The notes under the pieces: model-generated | What the model was told of the DNA's origin: nothing | What the model saw: only the letters and a program-made list of their open reading frames with translations | Databases searched by the model: none | Source: Chitinophaga pinensis | GTDB taxonomy: Bacteria > Bacteroidota > Bacteroidia > Flavobacteriales > Flavobacteriaceae | Length of the DNA stretch: 64,000 nt | Assembly: GCA_945873505.1 (NCBI GenBank) | Contig: CAMCDQ010000008.1 | Location: forward strand, 1 to 64,000 | Direction: 5' to 3' | Program-made: the position numbers and the translations under genes | In this document: one piece after another, positions 50,734-59,868 of the stretch | Numbering within the stretch: position 1 is the first letter of the stretch | How the letters are laid out: the number at the start of each line of letters is the position of its first letter

Positions 50734-50734
50734 T

Positions 50735-52027
50735 TTATCTTTTTAGCAAATTAGCGAGCTTTTCTGTTAAATTTCTTCTGTAATATTTCTGTAAACCAAC
50801 TGCGTGAGATTTTAATTCTCCCTCTAAAAACAGTTTAAAATAGGTAGCAATCACATTTTTAAGTTTGTCTTTTTCTGAATAATCAACAAAGATTCCTGTA
50901 TTGGTATCAGTGATAATTTCAGCAAAATCAGAACCTTTTGGGCCAATCCCAATTATAGGTCTTTCGGAAACCATATATTCAAATAACTTTCCAGGAATGA
51001 TGCTTTTGGTATCTTCAGAATTTATCTCAATCAACAACAAAACTTGTGATTTTTTTTGCTGTATAATTGCCTCATCATGAGAAACATAACCCAAATTAAT
51101 AACGTAATTTTGTAATTGGAATAAGGCAATCGCATCTAAAACTTCCTGACTTACGGCGCCTATTAATTTCAATTGGAAATGCGACGCAAATGTTGGATTT
51201 TCTCTGATTAATTCTGAAATGCTTTCCCATAAAATCCTCGGATTTCTTTCGGATAAAAACGAACCAATATGAGCTAACGAAAATTTTCTATCTAAAATTT
51301 GATTTCCAATTTTCTCAACATCATAGCCATTCGTAATTATTTCAATCGGATTTGAAGTAATTTGCTTGAATTCGGTTCTTGTGGTTGGACTTGTAACCAA
51401 AATCAAATCCGCACAATTGAGTACTTTATGCTCTAACTCTTTATGTTTATTGGCAGCAAAATTTGATAATTTCAAAGCTTTGTGGTACCCAATTGTTGTC
51501 CAAGGATCACGAAAATCAGCTACCCATTTAATGTTTAGTTTTCGTTTTAATTCTAATCCGATTAAATGTAAACTATGCGGCGGACCCGAAGTTATAATTG
51601 TGGTAATTCCATTTTCTGAAATGTACTTTTCTAAAAATTTTACTGATGGTTTCACCCACAAAACTCGTGCGTCAGGAATAAAAATATTTCCGCGAATCCA
51701 AAGTAAAAATTGTTCTAATACTGATTGTTTTCGCTTATTAGGAATAATTCCTGAACTGATTTTCTTGGATTTGTTCTTAGATAAATAGGAAGCCCATTGA
51801 TACGGTTCTACAATTTTATTTCTGATAATTATTGCTTGATTGGATACTTCAGAAAGCAAGGCTTCGTCTACAATTGGATAAGTCGGATTTTCAGGAATAT
51901 AAACTACGGGTTGTATTCCGAAATCAGGCAAATATTTTACAAACTTTAACCAACGCTGAACACCTGGCCCTCCTGCTGGCGGCCAATAATACGTTATGAT
52001 TAAAATTTTATTTTGATTATGTTTCAC
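50735..52027 (-). CDS. Glycosyltransferase (GT4-like), GTG start
   Basis: ILIITYYWPPAGGPGVQRWLKFVKYLPDFG; ADFRDPWTTIG; IPGKLFEYMVSERPIIGIGPKGSDFAEII. Confidence 0.9.
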   Translation of the reverse strand: MKHNQNKILIITYYWPPAGGPGVQRWLKFVKYLPDFGIQPVVYIPENPTYPIVDEALLSEVSNQAIIIRNKIVEPYQWASYLSKNKSKKISSGIIPNKRKQSVLEQFLLWIRGNIFIPDARVLWVKPSVKFLEKYISENGITTIITSGPPHSLHLIGLELKRKLNIKWVADFRDPWTTIGYHKALKLSNFAANKHKELEHKVLNCADLILVTSPTTRTEFKQITSNPIEIITNGYDVEKIGNQILDRKFSLAHIGSFLSERNPRILWESISELIRENPTFASHFQLKLIGAVSQEVLDAIALFQLQNYVINLGYVSHDEAIIQQKKSQVLLLIEINSEDTKSIIPGKLFEYMVSERPIIGIGPKGSDFAEIITDTNTGIFVDYSEKDKLKNVIATYFKLFLEGELKSHAVGLQKYYRRNLTEKLANLLKR

Positions 52028-52193
52028 TTACTCTAATTGAATTTTCATTAACATCAGATGCACATTGAAAGTATTCATAATTCTTTTTCCATTCGTTTGA
52101 TTTCTCAATCAACTCGAATAATTTTTTTAACCTTTGCTCAAAGATTTTTTGATTTAGCTCTTTATTGTTTTTGTTTTCTAAATTATTTTTCAT
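52017..52193 (-). CDS. Small overlapping ORF (58 aa), unknown function
   Basis: MKNNLENKNNKELNQKIFEQRLKKLFELIEKSNEWKKNYEYFQCASDVNENSIRVSET; ATG overlaps the YfhO stop and its TAA overlaps the GT start. Below the ORF-track length cutoff. Confidence 0.55.
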   Translation of the reverse strand: MKNNLENKNNKELNQKIFEQRLKKLFELIEKSNEWKKNYEYFQCASDVNENSIRVSET

Positions 52194-54609
52194 CAATAAA
52201 TACTTTCTTTCTTTTCATATAAATTCCGCCAATCAGTAACAACAACATCAAAATAGAACTTACCAAGGCGATTGTACTTCCCGTTTTTACAACTTGTGGC
52301 TCAAATTTAAATTCTATAGTGTGTTTTCCAGAAGGAATTTCCATTGCTCGTAATGCATAATCTGCTCTAAAATAAACAGCTTTTTTACCATCAATATAAG
52401 CATTCCAACCATCGGCATAATACATTTCCGAGAAAACTGCCAACCCTGAATTAGGATTATTAGAAATATATTTCAAATGGTTTGGTTTGAAGCTATTCAT
52501 TGTAATTGTTGCCAAACTATCTTTTACAAAAGTGGTGTTTTTCAATTGTGTTCCAAATTCTTTTTGATTTACAATGGCACCATTTTTAGTATCTAAACTG
52601 TCCAATGCTTTCATTTCTTCATCGGGTGAATTTACGAATTTCACTTTTTGAACAAACCACGCATTTCCATTGGCATTTGGGTTAGAAGTTGGAAACGCTG
52701 CACCAGTCGAATCCGTTTGAATAATATATTTTGTATTCAACATATTCAAAACTTCAGTATTGTTTTTTGCAATTTGATAATCAAAGAGTTGCTGCATTCT
52801 ACGAGGTTTAACTGCGCTATAACCACCGATAGATTGATGAAAATAGGAAGTTCTCGCATTTGACATATTTCCATCTACTTCAAAAACACGATAATGAGTA
52901 GAATCTCGAAGAATTTCTAAATCAGAGGCAGTGGGTTGAAATGGGACATCAACTTCACTTGGATTAACAAAATTCTTAGCATTCAAATAATTTTTATCAA
53001 TAAAAAATAAGTCTGAAATCATAATGAAACCAACCAAAATAATTGCAGTATTTTTAGCCAATTTGTTTTTTATGAAAAACCATAAAATTCCAAAAGCAAC
53101 CAAAACTAAAAATCCAGAACGTAATAAATCAGCAGAATAGAGACTTTTTCTATCTTCCTTTAAAGCATCTACAAATTCAGGACCGTAATTTTGAAGAAAA
53201 TAAGCATCACTTCCGCCAGAGAAATTAAACTGGCTTTTTATTACTAATAGAAAAGCTATTATTCCAATAAAAACGCCACCAGAAGCATATAACCCTTTCA
53301 ATTGTTGGTCTTTTTCTTCTTTAAAAAAGGATTGTAATCCCATAATGGCGAGAACCGGAATGCACAATTCTAATACCACTTGAATAGAAGAAACAGCTCT
53401 GAATTTGTTGTACATTGGAACAAAATCAATAAAGAAATCGGTCAAAAAGGGTATGTTTTTACCCCAAGAAAGCACCAATGAAACCAAAGCTCCTGCAACA
53501 AAAATATATTTTATTTTGCGTTTATCAATGAATAAAGCCAACAAACAAAGGAAGAAAACTACAGCTCCTATATACGCTGGAGCAGCAACAATAGGTTGGT
53601 CTCCCCAATAAGCAGGCATGCTTGAAACGAAATCTTTCGCTTGATCTTCGGGCACACTTTTTCCTATTAGAAATTCGTACATTTTAGTATCAGTTCCTAT
53701 ATTTTCTCCATTGGAACCACCAAAAATTCGAGGTGAAATCAAGTTGAAACTTTCCGCAATTCCGTAACTGTATTCGGTGATGTATTCGTGAGACATTGCA
53801 TTATCGGTAACGCTTTTGGAACCGTCAGGACTGAAGGTTAATTCGCTCTTGTTTCGAGTGCTGTATTTTGCATATTCGGCTGTAGCCAATAAATTGGTAG
53901 CATTCGCGCCAATGGATAAAATTCCTGCAATGGCAAAAACTCCCAACGAATAAAATAAGGTTTTGAAATCCTTTTCTTTGATATAATTATGAATGTAATA
54001 AAACGAAATTATCAGTATTAAAAATAATAAATAATAAGTCATTTGAAAGTGATTGGCATTCAATTCCAAGGCTGCAGCTATCATCGTCAGCAATCCGCCA
54101 ACAAGAAATCTGCGTTGGAAAACCAAGAGAACTCCCGCAACAACTAACGGCATATATGCAATAGCATGGGCTTTTGCATTATGTCCAACACCCAGAATAA
54201 TTATCAAATAGGTCGAAAAACCAAAGGCCAATGCTCCCAAAAAGGCTTTCAAAGGATCTACTTTTAAAACTAATAAAAGAATATAAAACCCTAAGAAATA
54301 AAGGAATAAATAATCGGCTGGTCTTGGTAAAAATCGTAAAGTAGCATCTAACTTATTAATATATTCATGGGGATAATTCGCCCCCAATTGATACGTTGGC
54401 ATTCCTCCAAATGCAGAATTAGTCCAATACGGTTCCGCATTTTCAGTAGCTCGGAAGTCATTTTGCTCCTTTGCCATTCCTATATATTGAGCAATATCGG
54501 ATTGCGCAATTTTCTTGCCTTGAAGAACGGGGTAAAAATATAATAGGGAAATTAAAATAAAACCAAAAATTGCAATAGCATGAGGATAAATTCTTTCTAA
54601 TCTTTTCAT
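52183..54609 (-). CDS. YfhO family membrane protein
   Basis: 808 aa polytopic; YPVLQGKKIAQSDIAQYIGMAKE..., YADGWNAYIDGKKAVYFRADYALRAMEIPSGKHTIEFKFEP. Confidence 0.9.
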   Translation of the reverse strand: MKRLERIYPHAIAIFGFILISLLYFYPVLQGKKIAQSDIAQYIGMAKEQNDFRATENAEPYWTNSAFGGMPTYQLGANYPHEYINKLDATLRFLPRPADYLFLYFLGFYILLLVLKVDPLKAFLGALAFGFSTYLIIILGVGHNAKAHAIAYMPLVVAGVLLVFQRRFLVGGLLTMIAAALELNANHFQMTYYLLFLILIISFYYIHNYIKEKDFKTLFYSLGVFAIAGILSIGANATNLLATAEYAKYSTRNKSELTFSPDGSKSVTDNAMSHEYITEYSYGIAESFNLISPRIFGGSNGENIGTDTKMYEFLIGKSVPEDQAKDFVSSMPAYWGDQPIVAAPAYIGAVVFFLCLLALFIDKRKIKYIFVAGALVSLVLSWGKNIPFLTDFFIDFVPMYNKFRAVSSIQVVLELCIPVLAIMGLQSFFKEEKDQQLKGLYASGGVFIGIIAFLLVIKSQFNFSGGSDAYFLQNYGPEFVDALKEDRKSLYSADLLRSGFLVLVAFGILWFFIKNKLAKNTAIILVGFIMISDLFFIDKNYLNAKNFVNPSEVDVPFQPTASDLEILRDSTHYRVFEVDGNMSNARTSYFHQSIGGYSAVKPRRMQQLFDYQIAKNNTEVLNMLNTKYIIQTDSTGAAFPTSNPNANGNAWFVQKVKFVNSPDEEMKALDSLDTKNGAIVNQKEFGTQLKNTTFVKDSLATITMNSFKPNHLKYISNNPNSGLAVFSEMYYADGWNAYIDGKKAVYFRADYALRAMEIPSGKHTIEFKFEPQVVKTGSTIALVSSILMLLLLIGGIYMKRKKVFIDEK

Positions 54610-54687
54610 TTTTTATTTTTAGATGACTGTAAAAGTAAAAAATAAATTAAACAAATCTGAATTTAAAAAAGCAAATGCATCGAGCGA

Positions 54688-54960
54688 CTATTCTATTTCT
54701 TCAAAATCAACATATTCGCCTACTTTTTTAGTTTCTCGAGGTTTTGAAGCTGATGCAGTATTGGAAACTTTTTCCTCTTGGTTGTTAGGATTTTGTTGGT
54801 TTTGGTATTGTTTTTGGAAATTTTGACCTGCTTTTTCAACTACTTTTTTCACCATTATTGGCAAAAGTAAACGCGCCAAAAACTTAAAAACATAATAAAA
54901 CATTAATATGTAGCAAATAGTTTCAATAAAACCTGAAAAAGAAGCCGTTTCCATAATCAA
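54688..54960 (-). CDS. DUF4834-like small membrane protein
   Basis: 90 aa, N-terminal TM, polar Gln/Asn/Glu-rich tail. Confidence 0.65.
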   Translation of the reverse strand: MIMETASFSGFIETICYILMFYYVFKFLARLLLPIMVKKVVEKAGQNFQKQYQNQQNPNNQEEKVSNTASASKPRETKKVGEYVDFEEIE

Positions 54961-55045
54961 AATAATTTATACAAAAATAATAAATCAAAATACAAATTAC
55001 GTAACAATTTTAAAATATGATTCTTAAATAAATAATAAATTATGG

Positions 55046-55053
55046 TACATTTG
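55046..55053 (+). promoter_or_regulatory. Candidate -7 element (TACATTTG)
   Basis: TAnnTTTG match 28 nt upstream of ATG 55081. Confidence 0.4.
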
Positions 55054-55080
55054 AGTTGAAATATATTTAAAACCAAAATT

Positions 55081-56052
55081 ATGACTAGAAGCACTATTAC
55101 TTTTATAATAATAGCAGTACTTACAACATCAATATTGAATGCACAATTTACAGATGTAATAAATTCTAATCGCCCAGGACAATCAATGGCGGCATTTTCA
55201 GTAGGAAAAACAGTAATTCAAGCTGAAATGGGTTTTTACGGAAGTATTGAAAAACATGAACTTTTGGGTTATGAAGCGAAAGGAGTTGGTTCTGATTTAA
55301 ACCTACGTTACGGCGCATTTTTAGAACAATTAGAATTTAATCTCGATTTGCAATATCAAAATGACACCTACAAAACTGATATTGAAAGTTACAGAAGAAA
55401 AGCCTTCAAACAATCAACTTTAGGAGCGAAATACTTGATTTATGACCCAAATAAAAACTATGAGAAAAAAGTAAATGTATATAGTTGGAAAGCAAATCAT
55501 AAATTTAGTTACAGAAATCTAATTCCTTCGGTTGGGATTTATGCAGGATTAAATGTCAATTTGTCAAAAAATGAATTTTCATTTCCTACTGATCCTAAAA
55601 TTAGCCCAAAAGCCATGTTGATTACTCAAAATCAATTTGGAAAATTTGTTTTTGTAACAAATATAATAGCTGATAAAATTGGTACTGACTATCCTTCCTA
55701 TGGATATGTATTGACTTTAACTAGAGGTTTTACTCCAAGATGGACAGGATTTTTAGAGACTCAAGCCTATATGAGTGATTTTTATGCTGACAATGTAGCT
55801 CGTGGTGGCGCGGCATTTTTAATTCAAGAAAACATTCAAATTGATACTAATTTATCCGTAAATTTCAAAAATACCCCTTCCCTTTTTGTAGCAGGAATTG
55901 GAATTTCTTGGCGTTTTGATGACAATTATAATGAAGTAATGCTCAGAAATCCTAAAGACAAATCTGAAAAAGATAAAAAAGGAACAGGTAAAAAAGGAAA
56001 AGATAAAAGTAAAAAACGAGTTGATGAAGTTCCAGCTTCAAAAGTCAAATAA
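55081..56052 (+). CDS. Predicted outer-membrane transporter-like protein
   Basis: Signal peptide, VINSNRPGQSMAAFSVGKTVIQAEMGFYG, amphipathic strands, Lys-rich C-terminal tail. Confidence 0.7.
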   Translation: MTRSTITFIIIAVLTTSILNAQFTDVINSNRPGQSMAAFSVGKTVIQAEMGFYGSIEKHELLGYEAKGVGSDLNLRYGAFLEQLEFNLDLQYQNDTYKTDIESYRRKAFKQSTLGAKYLIYDPNKNYEKKVNVYSWKANHKFSYRNLIPSVGIYAGLNVNLSKNEFSFPTDPKISPKAMLITQNQFGKFVFVTNIIADKIGTDYPSYGYVLTLTRGFTPRWTGFLETQAYMSDFYADNVARGGAAFLIQENIQIDTNLSVNFKNTPSLFVAGIGISWRFDDNYNEVMLRNPKDKSEKDKKGTGKKGKDKSKKRVDEVPASKVK

Positions 56053-56055
56053 AAT

Positions 56056-57174
56056 ATGATTACAATAAAAGAGGCGATTACAAAAAAAGAGCTAACAGAT
56101 TATATAAAATTCCCATTTTCATTATATAAAAATAACGAATTTTGGGTACCACCAATTATTGCCGATGAATTAGAATCGTTTGATAAAACTAAAAATCCAG
56201 CTTTCGAAAACGCAGAAGCTTATTTTTATTTGGCATATAAAAACAATCAAATAGTAGGCAGAATTGCTGCTATTATCAATTGGAGCGAAGTCAATGACCA
56301 GCAAAAAAAGAAAGTTCGTTTTGGTTGGTTTGATGTAATTGACGATATCGAAGTAACCAAAACACTACTTGAAAAAGTATATGAATTAGGACTGAAAAAC
56401 AATTTAGAACACGTGGAAGGCCCAATGGGATTTTCCAATTTAGATAAAGTTGGAGTACTTACTGAAGGTTTCCACCAATTAGGAACTATGATTACGTGGT
56501 ACAATCATCCGTATTATGCGACTCATTTTGAGGAATTGGGTTACGTTACCGAAAAGGAATATTTAGAAAACAAATTCCCTTTTGAAAATGTAAAATTGGA
56601 GTATTTCGACAAAGCCCAGGAATTAATAAAAAGAAGGTACCAACTCAAAGCGCTTAATTTCAAAAAGACCAAAGATGTCATGCCCTATGTAGATAAAATG
56701 TTTGATTTATTCAATGCGTCGTATGCCAGTTTATCTTCATTTGTAGCCATTTCTGACATCCAAAAAGAGTATTTCAAGAAAAAATACATCAGTTTTATAA
56801 ACCCCGAATACATCAAATTTGTAGAAGACAAAGACGGAAATCTTGTTGCTTTTGCCATTGTAATGCCCAGTTTTTCTAAAGCCTTGCAAAAAGCAAATGG
56901 GAAATTATTCCCTTTTGGATTCTTGCATTTACTAAATGCTCGGAACCATAGCAAAGAGGTAACTTTTTATCTCATTGGCGTGCATCCTGAATATCAAAAC
57001 AAGGGCGTTCACGCCATAATTTTCAAAGAATACCATACTACTTTTACCAAAAAAGGAATTCAAAATTGCATCCGAACACCAGAATTGGCAGACAATCAAG
57101 CCATTCATTTGCTTTGGAAAAACTTCGACCCAAAAATCATTTGCCGAAGAAAAACGTTTATTAAATATCTATAA
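56056..57174 (+). CDS. GNAT-like acyltransferase, ~370 aa
   Basis: YFYLAYKNNQIVGRIAAIIN and FYLIGVHPEYQNKGVHAIIFKEYHTTF acetyl/acyl-CoA-binding-like motifs. Confidence 0.7.
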   Translation: MITIKEAITKKELTDYIKFPFSLYKNNEFWVPPIIADELESFDKTKNPAFENAEAYFYLAYKNNQIVGRIAAIINWSEVNDQQKKKVRFGWFDVIDDIEVTKTLLEKVYELGLKNNLEHVEGPMGFSNLDKVGVLTEGFHQLGTMITWYNHPYYATHFEELGYVTEKEYLENKFPFENVKLEYFDKAQELIKRRYQLKALNFKKTKDVMPYVDKMFDLFNASYASLSSFVAISDIQKEYFKKKYISFINPEYIKFVEDKDGNLVAFAIVMPSFSKALQKANGKLFPFGFLHLLNARNHSKEVTFYLIGVHPEYQNKGVHAIIFKEYHTTFTKKGIQNCIRTPELADNQAIHLLWKNFDPKIICRRKTFIKYL

Positions 57175-57255
57175 AAAGAAGTGTTCAGTAATCAGTTTTT
57201 TTAGTGGTCAGTTGAAAAAGATACCGCTATGAAAATATTTTGTTGTATCCAAAAA

Positions 57256-57285
57256 AAAATCCATTCGCAAAAACGAATGGATTTT
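57256..57285. terminator. Bidirectional terminator between convergent genes
   Basis: AAAATCCATTCG-caaaaa-CGAATGGATTTT. Confidence 0.8.
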
Positions 57286-57329
57286 ATATTTAAACTGAAC
57301 ACTATAAATTGAAAACTTTCTACTAAAAA

Positions 57330-58592
57330 CTAAGCATCCAAATCAACCGTAGTTCTATCTGCAATTTCTTTGTACGTACCGTTTTCTAATTTTTCCCGTA
57401 TCGCTTCAAAAGCCGTCAACGTTTCATCAACATCCGACAAAGTATGCGAAGTTGTTGGGATCATTCGTAACAAAATTATCCCTTTTGGAATAACCGGATA
57501 AATCACAATCGACAAGAAAATTCCGTAATTCTCTCTCAAATCATTCACCATAATCATTGCTTCAGGAACACTTCCTTCAAGGTAAACTGGTGTAATACAA
57601 GTATTTGTATCGCCAATATTAAATCCTTTTGCCTTCAATCCGTTTTGTAATGCATTTACATTTACCCATAATTTATCTTTAATTTCAGATGAATTACGCA
57701 ACAATTCCAATCGTTTCAAAGAGCCAATCGTTTGAATCATCGGCAACGCTTTGGCAAACATTTGCGAACGCAAGTTGTACTTTAAATAATCTATTATCTC
57801 TTTATCTGCTGCTACAAATGCACCAATATTCGCCATCGATTTTGCAAAAGTCGAAAAGTAAATATCAATTTCATCTTGAACTCCTTGCTCCTCACCTGCT
57901 CCGGCACCTGTTTTTCCAAGTGTTCCAAAACCGTGCGCATCGTCAACTAATAATCGGAAATTGTATTTTTTCTTCATGGCAACCACTTCCTTCAACTTCC
58001 CTTGTTGCCCTCGCATTCCGAAAACACCTTCCGTAATAAAAAGTATTCCACCACCCGTAGTTTCCGCTAATTTTGTGGCACGTTGCAGGTTTTTTTCCAT
58101 ACTTTCCACGTCGTTATGACGATAGGTAAAACGCTTTCCACTATGCAAACGAACCCCGTCTATAATACAAGCGTGCGCATCTACATCATAAACAATCACG
58201 TCATTTCTCGACACTAAAGCGTCAATAGTTGACATAATTCCTTGGTAACCAAAATTCAATAAATAGGCAGATTCTTTCATTACAAAAGCCGCCAATTCTT
58301 GCTCCAATTGTTCGTGATATTTCGTGTGACCGCTCATCATTCTTGCTCCCATAGGGTACGCAGCACCAAATTCTATGGCAGCATCAGCATCGGCTTTTCG
58401 AACTTCTGGGTGATTTGCAAGACCTAAATAATCGTTCAAACTCCAATTCAAAATGTCTTTTCCTTGAAATTTCATTCTCGGTCCTAAATCTCCTTCTAAT
58501 TTTGGAAACACAAAATAACCTTCCGCCTGAGAAGCCCATTTTCCTAAAGGCCCTTTATTGTTTTGAATTCTTTCGAATAAATCTTTTACCAT
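57330..58592 (-). CDS. PLP-dependent alpha-oxoamine synthase family protein
   Basis: WSLNDYLGLANHPEVRKA, GARMMSGHTKYHEQLEQELAAF, LVDDAHGFGTLGKTGAG, YFSTFAKSMANIGAFVA (PLP Lys). Confidence 0.88.
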   Translation of the reverse strand: MVKDLFERIQNNKGPLGKWASQAEGYFVFPKLEGDLGPRMKFQGKDILNWSLNDYLGLANHPEVRKADADAAIEFGAAYPMGARMMSGHTKYHEQLEQELAAFVMKESAYLLNFGYQGIMSTIDALVSRNDVIVYDVDAHACIIDGVRLHSGKRFTYRHNDVESMEKNLQRATKLAETTGGGILFITEGVFGMRGQQGKLKEVVAMKKKYNFRLLVDDAHGFGTLGKTGAGAGEEQGVQDEIDIYFSTFAKSMANIGAFVAADKEIIDYLKYNLRSQMFAKALPMIQTIGSLKRLELLRNSSEIKDKLWVNVNALQNGLKAKGFNIGDTNTCITPVYLEGSVPEAMIMVNDLRENYGIFLSIVIYPVIPKGIILLRMIPTTSHTLSDVDETLTAFEAIREKLENGTYKEIADRTTVDLDA

Positions 58593-58679
58593 CTTGTATT
58601 TTGAAAAATTATTAATCTTTAAGTGCTACAAAAATAAATATTTCTACCTTAATAAAGTACTTAATTTCTAATTTTTTTA

Positions 58680-58776
58680 GGAGCTACCTGCCTGAGGGCA
58701 GTCAGGTTTCCAGCTATTCATTGCAATCTGCACTAAAAAGCGCAGGATTTCCATTTCTATCTGGGCTAGGGCATCC
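58680..58776 (+). repeat. Second recognisable copy of the structured interspersed element
   Basis: Hairpin ACCTG-C-CTG-AGGG-CAG-T-CAGGT (58686-58707); AGCTATTCATTGCAATCTGC...GCGCAGGATTTCCATTTCTATC parallels GCTGTCCGCTGTATCC...GGATGCCGCTTCCATCC at 13266-13328. Confidence 0.6.
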
Positions 58777-58864
58777 AATTAATGAGAAACTTTGTACCTT
58801 TGATTTAAATTGCTCAAAGTCAATACCATTGATAATCGCAATATCAATTCAAATACAATAACAA

Positions 58865-59659
58865 ATGAATCAAAATAAAGAATTAAAACTCGCTGTTCTT
58901 ATAGACGCCGACAACGTTCCCTACAGCAATGTAAAAGGAATGATGGAAGAAATCGCAAAATACGGAACACCAACAACCAAACGTATTTACGCCGATTGGA
59001 CAAAACCAAATGCCAACGGTTGGAAATCGGTTTTATTAGAACACGCCATCACTCCTATTCAACAATACAGTTATACCGTAGGGAAAAACTCCTCGGATTC
59101 CGCAATGATTATCGACGCAATGGATTTATTATATTCCGATAAAGTCGATGGTTTTTGCATTGTTTCCAGCGATTCCGACTTCACTCGTTTGGCAATTCGC
59201 TTGCGTGAATCAGGTATGAAAGTCATTGGAATTGGAGAAAAGAAAACACCAAATTCCTTCATAGTTGCCTGCGACCGTTTTATTTATATTGAAGTTTTAC
59301 AAGGAGCCGTTCCAAAGAAAGCACCAAAACAAGCCACAACAAATACCAAAAAAATAGTGGGTAAAGAACTTGTCGAAAACGAAGTAACTGAAAAAGAAGC
59401 TGTTCAAAAAATAGATTTACAAACCATCGAATTAATCGAAGCCACAATCGAAGCCATTTGCGACGACGATGGATGGGCATTCCTTGGCGATGTTGGAAAC
59501 CTAATTGTAAAGAAAAAACCCGAATTCGATCCAAGAAATTATGGTTTCAACAAATTAACTCCAATGCTAAAATCACTAACCGGCATCTTAGAAATCGATG
59601 AAAGAGATTCTGACAAAAAAGGAATCAAACACGTATTTGTGAGATTAAGGTTTAGTTAG
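58865..59659 (+). CDS. NYN-domain (LabA/DUF88-like) putative RNase with C-terminal OST-HTH/LOTUS domain
   Basis: LAVLIDADNVPYSNVKGMMEEIAKYGTPTTKRIYADW, GKNSSDSAMIIDAMDLLY, CIVSSDSDFTRLAIRLRESG; C-term WAFLGDVGNLIVKKKPEFDPRNYGFNKLTPMLKSL. Confidence 0.9.
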   Translation: MNQNKELKLAVLIDADNVPYSNVKGMMEEIAKYGTPTTKRIYADWTKPNANGWKSVLLEHAITPIQQYSYTVGKNSSDSAMIIDAMDLLYSDKVDGFCIVSSDSDFTRLAIRLRESGMKVIGIGEKKTPNSFIVACDRFIYIEVLQGAVPKKAPKQATTNTKKIVGKELVENEVTEKEAVQKIDLQTIELIEATIEAICDDDGWAFLGDVGNLIVKKKPEFDPRNYGFNKLTPMLKSLTGILEIDERDSDKKGIKHVFVRLRFS

Positions 59660-59817
59660 AAAAAGAGTCGAAAGTCTTAAAGTCTTAAAGTCGAACGGAG
59701 ACGGAAAGATAAAAGACGAAGAGATGAAAATGGGTTATTCGATTATTGATTGATGCGGTTATTCGAGAGTCTAAAATCGGTAAAAAAAATGTCAAATGTC
59801 TTATCAAATGTTAAAAA

Positions 59818-59848
59818 AAAATGCCTCGCAAATTTTGCGAGGCATTTA
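59818..59848. terminator. Rho-independent terminator of secDF
   Basis: AAATGCCTCGCAAAttTTGCGAGGCATTT. Confidence 0.8.
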
Positions 59849-59868
59849 AATTTATATAATCTATTGAA

